A DNA stretch of 10,604 nucleotides, taken from assembly GCA_947385185.1 (NCBI GenBank), contig CANDJX010000052.1, positions 1 through 10,604 of the forward strand. The letters are read 5' to 3'. Position 1 is the first letter of the stretch. Every line of letters begins with the position of its first letter. Under the pieces are notes generated by a model. That model made no database searches. It saw only the letters and a list, made by a program, of their open reading frames with translations, and was not told where the DNA came from. Made by a program: the position numbers and the translations under genes. Shown one piece after another: positions 1 to 5,865 of the stretch. The stretch is from an uncultured Clostridia bacterium. GTDB lineage: Bacteria; Bacillota; Clostridia; Christensenellales; Pumilibacteraceae.

Positions 1-1473
1 GAAGTCGTATGCCTGCGAACGAACCTTCGCCGGATCCGTATCGAGCAAAGGAAGATCTTCTTCCATCGGCATGGTGAACGGATGATGTTCGGCGACGTAT
101 CTTTTTTCTTCCTCGTCGTAATGGAACATCGGGAATTCGGTAATCCAAAGGAAATCGTAAGAGTTTTCGGGAATAAGATTGCCTATTCTCGCAAGCTTAA
201 GACGAAGCGCTCCGAGCGAAGCGAAAACTATCTCGTCGGTATCCGCGCCGAAGAATATTATATCTCCGACCTCGGCATTCGCGCGCCTGATGATTTTTTC
301 GGTCAGTTCGTCGCCGAGGAATTTTATTATCGGGGACTGAAGTCCGTCTTCCTTGACCGCGATCCAGGCAAGTCCTTTCGCCTTATAAGCCTTGACGAAC
401 GGGAGCAAAGCGTCGACGTCCTTTCTCGAAAGGATCGCCTGATCCCCGCCCTTATAAAAACCTTTCGCATTTATCATTCTGACCGAGCCGCCGCGTTCGA
501 TCGCGCCCGAGAACACCTGAAAACCGCAGCCTTTCGCAAGGTCGGAAATATCGATGAGTTCGAGCCCGAAACGCGTATCCGGCTTGTCCGAACCGAAACG
601 TTCCATGGCCTCTTTATAAGTCATGCGACGTATCTTTGCGGGAAGTTCTATGCCCTTCGTTTCCTTAAACACTCTGCGCATCATTCCTTCGGCGATCGAC
701 ATTACGTCTTCCTGATCGGACACGTAAGACATCTCCATATCGATCTGCGTAAACTCGGGCTGACGGTCGGCGCGAAGATCCTCGTCGCGGAAGCATTTCG
801 CAACCTGATAATATCTGTCCATGCCGCTTATCATAAGTATCTGTTTATAAAGCTGCGGCGACTGCGGCAACGCATAGAACTCGCCTTTATGCACTCTGGA
901 AGGAACGAGATAATCCCTTGCGCCCTCGGGCGTGGAACGACAGAGGAACGGCGTTTCGATTTCGACAAAACCGTTCTCGTCCATATAGTTTCTTGCCGAA
1001 TGACATATCTTGCTTCTGAGCATGAGTATGTTCTGCAAACGCGGGGTTCTGAGCTCGAGATACCTGTACTTAAGACGCACGGCGTCGTTTACTCCCGCGG
1101 CTTCGTCGATCTGGAACGGAGGGTTCTCGGATTCGGACAATATGCGAAGTTCCGTCGCGAGTATTTCTATATCGCCGGTCTTAAGTTTCGGATTGACGCG
1201 GTCGGCGTCGCGCTTTCTCGGAATGCCGCGCACGGCGAGAACGTATTCCGTTCTTATAGACTCGGCTTTATTAAAACCGCTTTCGCCTATCGACGATAAG
1301 TCGAAAACAACCTGCACTATGCCGCTTCTGTCGCGCAGATCGACGAAAATAAGTCCGCCGTGGTTACGCCAGCTGTTCGTCCAACCGGTGACCGTAACTT
1401 CTTTTCCGAGCATCGAAGAATCGATTTCGGTGCAATACGCGGTCCTTTTCATGCCGCTCATAAGTTCAGCCAT
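1..1473 (-). CDS. aspS: Aspartyl-tRNA synthetase, 3' end cut by the window edge
   Basis: Class II aminoacyl-tRNA synthetase that charges tRNA-Asp with aspartate in the cytoplasm. 491 codons are open from the ATG at 1473 to base 1; bacterial-type AspRS is usually about 590 residues, so roughly 100 C-terminal residues, including motif 3, are missing. Visible in order: N-terminal OB-fold anticodon-binding domain (about residues 25-110, with GLIFVDLRDR at 40-49), motif 1 region (GFVEIETPFL, 168-177), the QSPQLYKQ segment (204-211), motif 2 (CFRDEDLRADRQPEFTQID, 227-245), the bacterial GAD insertion (about 290-405), and WITEFPMF (443-450). Met1 is chosen because AGGAG lies 7 bases upstream. Met8 (MKRTAYC) matches where many homologues begin but has no ribosome binding site. 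The start overlaps the hisS stop by 8 bases. His38 (RNHGG) aligns with E. coli Leu30; see findings. No frameshift is seen. Confidence 0.97.
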   Translation of the reverse strand, partial: MAELMSGMKRTAYCTEIDSSMLGKEVTVTGWTNSWRNHGGLIFVDLRDRSGIVQVVFDLSSIGESGFNKAESIRTEYVLAVRGIPRKRDADRVNPKLKTGDIEILATELRILSESENPPFQIDEAAGVNDAVRLKYRYLELRTPRLQNILMLRSKICHSARNYMDENGFVEIETPFLCRSTPEGARDYLVPSRVHKGEFYALPQSPQLYKQILMISGMDRYYQVAKCFRDEDLRADRQPEFTQIDMEMSYVSDQEDVMSIAEGMMRRVFKETKGIELPAKIRRMTYKEAMERFGSDKPDTRFGLELIDISDLAKGCGFQVFSGAIERGGSVRMINAKGFYKGGDQAILSRKDVDALLPFVKAYKAKGLAWIAVKEDGLQSPIIKFLGDELTEKIIRRANAEVGDIIFFGADTDEIVFASLGALRLKLARIGNLIPENSYDFLWITEFPMFHYDEEEKRYVAEHHPFTMPMEEDLPLLDTDPAKVRSQAYDF

Positions 1474-2725
1474 TTTTCTTCTCCTTCATGCGCGCCGCTA
1501 TATCGCCGAACGCGCACTCCTCTTCCGTTCCGTCGGAAAGATTTTTTATTTTTATTTGTTTTGATGCTATTTCGCTCTCACCTATCACTATTCCGTAAGA
1601 CGCTTTAATTTTGTCCGCGTACTTGAATTGCGCTTTCAGACTTCTGCCCGTCATCTCGGTATCGGCGGAAATTCCCGCCGCGCGAAGCCCGGCGACTATT
1701 TTCAGGCACTCGTCTGCGAAAACGGGCGACTGACTCATAACGAACACGTCGGGACGTTCTTCGCCGAAATCGACGCCTTGTTTTTCCATAAGCATGAGTA
1801 TGCGTTCGAGACCTATCGCAAACCCCACGCAACCCGTCGGTTTGCCGCCCACTTCGGATACGAGATTATCATATCTTCCGCCGCCGCATACCGTACCCTG
1901 CGCGCCGAGCTCCTCGGTCACGAACTCGAACACAGTCCTCGTGTAATAATCGAGTCCGCGGACTATATTGTCGTCGCGAACATACGGAATGCCGCAGGAA
2001 TCGAGAAGCGACGTAAGTTTATCGTGATGAGCGCGGCAATCGTCGCAGAGATAATCGGCGATTTTGGGCGCGCCCGACGCTATGGACTTGCACACCGGCG
2101 ACTTGCAGTCGAGCAAACGGAGCGGATTGCGCTCGAAACGCTCTTTGCAGGTGTCGCACATTTCGTCCAACTTAGGTTTGAAATACGATCTGAGCGCGTC
2201 GGTATAATTCTTCCGACAGGTCGGACAGCCTATCGAATTGACGTGCAGCATGATATTTTTCATGCCCAGCCCGACGAGCGCGTTGTATGCGAACGATATG
2301 CAGTCGAGATCGAGATAAGGACTCGTCGCGCCGTACACCTCGAGTCCGAACTGATGGAACTCGCGGAGTCTACCCGCCTGCGGGCGTTCATAACGGAAGC
2401 ACGGCGTAATATAATACATTTTGAGCGGCAGGCTCATTGCGTCGAGCGAGTTTTCGACAAAACTGCGCGCGACCGGCGCCGTACCCTCCGGCTTGAGCGT
2501 AACCGATCTGCCGCCCTTGTCCTCGAACGTATACATTTCTTTGGACACTACGTCCGTACCGTCGCCGATAGAACGCACGAAAAGTTCGGTATGCTCGAAA
2601 ACTGGCGTGCGGATCTCGCGCGCATTGTACAGACGCGCAATACGCCTGAGCTTGCTCTCGATATACTGCCACCGCCCGCTTTCGGTCGGTAAAACGTCTT
2701 TTGTACCTTTCGGAATGTTTATCAT
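1466..2725 (-). CDS. hisS: Histidyl-tRNA synthetase
   Basis: Class II synthetase that attaches histidine to tRNA-His; cytoplasmic homodimer by family. The 419 residues are a normal full length. Seen: the N-terminal PKGTKDVLP (5-13), motif 1 region around IRTPVFEHTELF (38-49), the TLKPEGTAPVAR block (76-87), motif 2 (CFRYERPQAGRLREFHQFG, 109-127), the histidine-specific RGLDYYTRTVFEF (256-268), GGGRYDNLV (281-289), motif 3 (GFAIGLERIL, 301-310), and a C-terminal anticodon-binding domain from about 325. The insertion between motifs 2 and 3 carries eight cysteines (167, 170, 190, 193, 207, 212, 227, 230), three pairs being CxxC, so metal binding is possible. The ATG overlaps the hslU stop in an ATGA tetranucleotide. 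No GGAG-type site precedes it, which suggests reinitiation by ribosomes finishing hslU. The stop overlaps aspS by 8 bases. Confidence 0.98.
   Translation of the reverse strand: MINIPKGTKDVLPTESGRWQYIESKLRRIARLYNAREIRTPVFEHTELFVRSIGDGTDVVSKEMYTFEDKGGRSVTLKPEGTAPVARSFVENSLDAMSLPLKMYYITPCFRYERPQAGRLREFHQFGLEVYGATSPYLDLDCISFAYNALVGLGMKNIMLHVNSIGCPTCRKNYTDALRSYFKPKLDEMCDTCKERFERNPLRLLDCKSPVCKSIASGAPKIADYLCDDCRAHHDKLTSLLDSCGIPYVRDDNIVRGLDYYTRTVFEFVTEELGAQGTVCGGGRYDNLVSEVGGKPTGCVGFAIGLERILMLMEKQGVDFGEERPDVFVMSQSPVFADECLKIVAGLRAAGISADTEMTGRSLKAQFKYADKIKASYGIVIGESEIASKQIKIKNLSDGTEEECAFGDIAARMKEKKNG
1481..1487 (-). promoter_or_regulatory. Ribosome binding site of aspS
   Basis: On the minus strand the bases read GAAGGAG, with AGGAG ending 7 bases before the ATG at 1473. 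The site lies inside the last codons of hisS. It decides the aspS start in favour of Met1 over the in-frame Met5 and Met8, which have no such site. Confidence 0.75.
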
Positions 2726-4032
2726 ATAATATACTTTTTGAGATTCAGACTCTTTACTTCTTTACTGAGATGTTCGAGGACGTAATTTTTGTCGATTTTC
2801 ACTTCGATCATGGGATGACTTCCGTCCGCATTGAACGAAATATCGTCAAGCAGACTTTCCATAACGGTGTGCAGTCTGCGCGCTCCTATATCTTCCATCG
2901 CTTCGTTTTCCGCCACGGTGATACGAGCCATTTCGCTTATCGCGTCGTCGGTAAAAATAAGCTCGATATTGTCCACTTTGAGAAGTTCCGCATACTGCTT
3001 CGTGATGGCGTTTTCCGGGACGGTCAGTATTTTTACGAAATCGTCGTACGTCAGACTGCCGAGCTCGACGCGGATCGGGAAACGACCCTGAAGTTCCGGA
3101 ATAAGATCCTCGACTTTCGCGAGCATGAACGCGCCGGACGCGATAAAGAGTATGAAGTCGGTTTTTATGCTTCCGTACTTCGTCTGCACGGTCGAACCTT
3201 CGACTATCGGAAGTATATCGCGCTGTACGCCCTCTCTCGATACGTCCGCACCCGACGTATTGCCGCGCGCCGTTATTTTATCTATCTCGTCTATAAAGAT
3301 AATGCCTTCCTGTTCGGCGCGGCGGAGCGCTTCGGCGTTTATCGCATCGATGTCGAGCCGCTTCTCGCTCTCCTCCACCGTGAACAGCGTCATGGCTTCT
3401 TTGACGGTAAGCTGACGCATTTTCTTTGTTTTCGGCATAAGACTGCCGAGCATTTCGCCGAGATTGAGTTCTATCCCCATTCCGCCCGGAAGATCTATCG
3501 GCTTCGGCGCTTCAACGACTTCGACTTCGATCAACCGATCGTCCTCGCGACCTTCCTCGAGCGATTTTCTGAGCGTTTCGCGCATAACCGCCGTAGAGCC
3601 GTCGGCATTGTTCTTTTTGCTTTCGGCAAGGAGGATTGCAAGCACGCGCTTTTCCGCCTCGGCGCGCGCGACGGTTTCGACCTCGATCATTTTTTCTTCC
3701 TTGACGAGGTGTACGGAGGTTTCCACAAGATCGCGGATCATGGATTCGACGTCGCGACCGACGTAACCGACCTCGGTGAATTTCGTCGCTTCGACTTTTA
3801 TAAAAGGCGCGCGAACGAGTCTTGCGAGACGACGGGCGATCTCGGTCTTGCCCACGCCGGTGGGACCCTTCATTATTATGTTCTTGGGCGTGATCTCCTG
3901 ACGGAGTTCTTCGGGCAAACGACTGCGGCGATAACGGTTTCTGAGCGCGATCGCTACGGCGCGTTTCGCTTCCGACTGTCCTATGATATATCTGTCGAGC
4001 TCGGCTACTATCTGTTTGGGCGACATACTCAT
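2722..4032 (-). CDS. hslU: HslU/ClpY, ATPase subunit of the HslVU protease
   Basis: AAA+ unfoldase of the Clp/Hsp100 family that recognises, unfolds and feeds proteins into HslV, encoded just upstream. 436 residues, normal length (E. coli HslU is 443). Seen: N-terminal PKQIVAELDRYIIGQ (5-19), Walker A GPTGVGKT (56-63), pore-loop motif GYVGRDVES (89-97), a charged intermediate (I) domain about 110-240, Walker B IIFIDEID (244-251), the family signature IASGAFMLAKVEDLIPELQG (298-317), and sensor II GARRL (383-387). The C-terminus reads NLKKYII; many homologues end in a DLSRYIL-like tail that docks into HslV, so the docking tail is kept but altered. The start codon is 1 base after the hslV stop, with a strong ribosome binding site in the end of hslV, so near 1:1 synthesis is plausible. 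Confidence 0.98.
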   Translation of the reverse strand: MSMSPKQIVAELDRYIIGQSEAKRAVAIALRNRYRRSRLPEELRQEITPKNIIMKGPTGVGKTEIARRLARLVRAPFIKVEATKFTEVGYVGRDVESMIRDLVETSVHLVKEEKMIEVETVARAEAEKRVLAILLAESKKNNADGSTAVMRETLRKSLEEGREDDRLIEVEVVEAPKPIDLPGGMGIELNLGEMLGSLMPKTKKMRQLTVKEAMTLFTVEESEKRLDIDAINAEALRRAEQEGIIFIDEIDKITARGNTSGADVSREGVQRDILPIVEGSTVQTKYGSIKTDFILFIASGAFMLAKVEDLIPELQGRFPIRVELGSLTYDDFVKILTVPENAITKQYAELLKVDNIELIFTDDAISEMARITVAENEAMEDIGARRLHTVMESLLDDISFNADGSHPMIEVKIDKNYVLEHLSKEVKSLNLKKYII

Positions 4033-4033
4033 G

Positions 4034-4567
4034 TTACACCTCCTCCACGGTAATGTGACCGTTCGTGAAAATGCAGATCTCGCTTGCGATCCTTATGCTT
4101 TCTTCGGCGATTTCCTTTGCCGACATATCCGTGTTTTTGCTGAGCGCGCGTGCGGCTGCGAGGGCGAAATTTCCTCCGCTGCCGATCGCGCACACGTCGT
4201 ATTCGGGCTCTATCACGTCGCCGCTGCCGTCCACGAGAAACATCTCGTTTTCGTTCGCGACTATCATCATCGCTTCGAGCTTATGCGACATTTTATCGCC
4301 GCGCCAGAGCTGCGCGAGCTCGACCGCGCTGCGCATGAGATTGCCCGCGAATTTGCGAAGCATTTCTTCGAATTTTTCGCAGAGCGAAAATGCGTCCGCG
4401 ACCGATCCTGCAAATCCTATAACGACCTTATCGTCGTACAGACGACGCACTTTTACGGCGTTGCCTTTCATTATCGTAGACTGTCCCGCGGTGACCTGTC
4501 CGTCGCCCGCAAGCGCTGTCTTGCCGTTCTTTCTCACGGCGACTATCGTTGTTCCTTTCAGTTCCAT
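4034..4567 (-). CDS. hslV: HslV/ClpQ, peptidase subunit of the HslVU protease
   Basis: N-terminal-nucleophile threonine peptidase that forms the double-ring proteolytic chamber capped by HslU. 177 residues, normal length. The chain begins MELKG then TTIVAVRKNG, so maturation should remove five residues and expose Thr6 as the catalytic Thr1. Counting from that Thr, the conserved Asp17 lies in AGDGQ and the catalytic-type Lys is at 34 (VKVRRLY). The one-residue offset from E. coli Lys33 comes from a one-residue insertion in the preceding loop, which I also recall in the Bacillus protein. Also seen: GFAGSVADAF, the LEAMMIVA strand and AIGSGGNFALAAARAL. The start overlaps the trmFO stop by 10 bases, with GAGAGG 5 bases upstream of the ATG. 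Confidence 0.97.
   Translation of the reverse strand: MELKGTTIVAVRKNGKTALAGDGQVTAGQSTIMKGNAVKVRRLYDDKVVIGFAGSVADAFSLCEKFEEMLRKFAGNLMRSAVELAQLWRGDKMSHKLEAMMIVANENEMFLVDGSGDVIEPEYDVCAIGSGGNFALAAARALSKNTDMSAKEIAEESIRIASEICIFTNGHITVEEV
4037..4046 (-). promoter_or_regulatory. Strong ribosome binding site of hslU inside hslV
   Basis: The minus strand reads GGAGGAGGTG, including the full AGGAGG core, ending 6 bases before the hslU ATG at 4032. The same bases encode the last residues of HslV (EEV). It is the strongest translation signal in the window and fits tight coupling of the two protease subunits. Confidence 0.85.
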
Positions 4568-5865
4568 ATATGCCTCTCAATATATTTTTTAACCGATTCG
4601 TCCGAGCGCGCCGCCATCAGGCGTTTACGCTCCGTTTTATCCCTTTCCTCGACGGGCGGCAACAGTCCGTAATTGGCGTTCATGGGCTGGAAGTTGCCGT
4701 TTTCAGTCGAAATGTACCCCGCCAACGCGCCGATTACCGTATCTCGCGGCAACGGTTCGGGATCACGACCGCGAAGCATATCAAGGATATGCAATGCCGC
4801 GGCTTTGCCCGAAGCGATCGATTCGACGTAACCTTCCACCCCGGACAGCTGACCCGCCACGAACAAATCCCGCCTTTTCAAAGACCGGAAACAAGAATCT
4901 ATCGATTTCGGCGCGTCTATGAACGTGTTTCTGTGCATGACGCCGTAACGCAGATATTCGGCGTTTTTAAGCGCGGGAATTAGTCCGAACACCCGTTTCT
5001 GTTCGCCGAATTTCAGATTGGTCTGAAACCCGACGAGATTGTACATATCGCCCGCGGCGTTCTCTTTTCTGAGTTGCAAGACCGCGTACGCGCGTTTGCC
5101 GTTTCTCGGATCGGTCAGTCCGACCGGCTTCATCGGTCCGAAACGAAGCGCGTCTTTTCCCCGCCCTGCCATGACTTCGACGGGCATACACCCTTCGAAA
5201 ATCTCGCGTTTGTCGAGCGCGTGGTCGTCCGCGCGTTCGGCGCTTATGAGCGCGGCATAGAAAGTTTCGTACTCCTCTTTCGAGAGCGGACAGTTAAGAT
5301 AATCGGTATCGTTCCCCTTGCCGTAACGCGCCGCGAAGTACGCGTTTGCTTCGTCTATGCTTTCCGCCGAAACTATGGGCGCTTCGGCGTCGTAGAAATG
5401 CAACGAACCGAATTCTTTTTCCAATATGCCGTCGAGCGGCGGGAGGGTAAGCGGACCGGTCGCGATTATCGTAAGCCCGTCGCCGAGCGAAGAAACCGTT
5501 TCGCAGACCCGCTCTATATTGCCGCAAGCGTTGATACGCTTCGTGACTGCTTCGGAAAACAACGTTCTGTCCACGGCGAGCGCGCTTCCCGCAGGCACGG
5601 CGCACTTATCCGCTTCTTCGAGCACTTTACTGCCCAGAGCCCGGAGTTCCCGTTTCAAAAGCCCGTGCGCGGTAAGACAATCGTTGCTTTTGAGCGAATT
5701 ACTGCATACGAGTTCGCAGTAATCTTCGGAAACGTGCGCTGGGCTTTTCTTAAGCGGTTTGCAGTCTATAAGCCGTACTTTTACTCCCGCTTCACCGAGA
5801 GTAAGCGCGGCTTCGGACCCCGCGAGTCCTCCGCCGACGACGGTAACGTCAGGCTTGCTCGTCAT
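4558..5865 (-). CDS. trmFO: TrmFO, folate/FAD-dependent tRNA (uracil-54-C5)-methyltransferase
   Basis: Makes 5-methyluridine at position 54 of the tRNA T-loop, using methylene-tetrahydrofolate as carbon donor and reduced FAD; this is the route typical of Bacillota, unlike SAM-dependent TrmA. 435 residues, the usual length (B. subtilis is also about 435). Seen: the N-terminal FAD-binding GGGLAGSEAA (11-20), CSNSL with Cys54, FEGCMPVEVMAGRG with Cys226, DALRFGPMKPVGL (238-250), the second dinucleotide-site segment LFVAGQLSGVEGYVESIASG (about 334-353), and NFQPMNANYGLLPP near the C-terminus. Cys54 and Cys226 match the two catalytic cysteines known for the family. A usually conserved YEMRP stretch reads LIDCKP here. 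It starts 17 bases inside the end of topA with only a weak purine run (GAGAAAG) upstream, so translational coupling is likely. Confidence 0.97.
   Translation of the reverse strand: MTSKPDVTVVGGGLAGSEAALTLGEAGVKVRLIDCKPLKKSPAHVSEDYCELVCSNSLKSNDCLTAHGLLKRELRALGSKVLEEADKCAVPAGSALAVDRTLFSEAVTKRINACGNIERVCETVSSLGDGLTIIATGPLTLPPLDGILEKEFGSLHFYDAEAPIVSAESIDEANAYFAARYGKGNDTDYLNCPLSKEEYETFYAALISAERADDHALDKREIFEGCMPVEVMAGRGKDALRFGPMKPVGLTDPRNGKRAYAVLQLRKENAAGDMYNLVGFQTNLKFGEQKRVFGLIPALKNAEYLRYGVMHRNTFIDAPKSIDSCFRSLKRRDLFVAGQLSGVEGYVESIASGKAAALHILDMLRGRDPEPLPRDTVIGALAGYISTENGNFQPMNANYGLLPPVEERDKTERKRLMAARSDESVKKYIERHIWN
4573..4578 (-). promoter_or_regulatory. Ribosome binding site of hslV
   Basis: The minus strand reads GAGAGG, 5 bases before the hslV ATG at 4567. 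It lies within the last codons of trmFO. Confidence 0.65.

Noticed and set aside
1..60. Possible adapter or chimeric sequence at the left end
   Set aside because: The AspRS frame stays consistent with the family to base 1 (VRSQAYDF), and no adapter-like string is present.
2701..4053. 450-codon open frame on the plus strand opposite hslU, and similar long plus-strand frames opposite aspS (82-1299), hisS (1628-2692), trmFO (5074-5937) and comM (9136-10122)
   Set aside because: They lie antisense to confidently identified genes and their products resemble no family I know. They stay open because the minus-strand genes seldom use TTA, CTA and TCA codons, which are what would place stops in the codon-aligned opposite frame.
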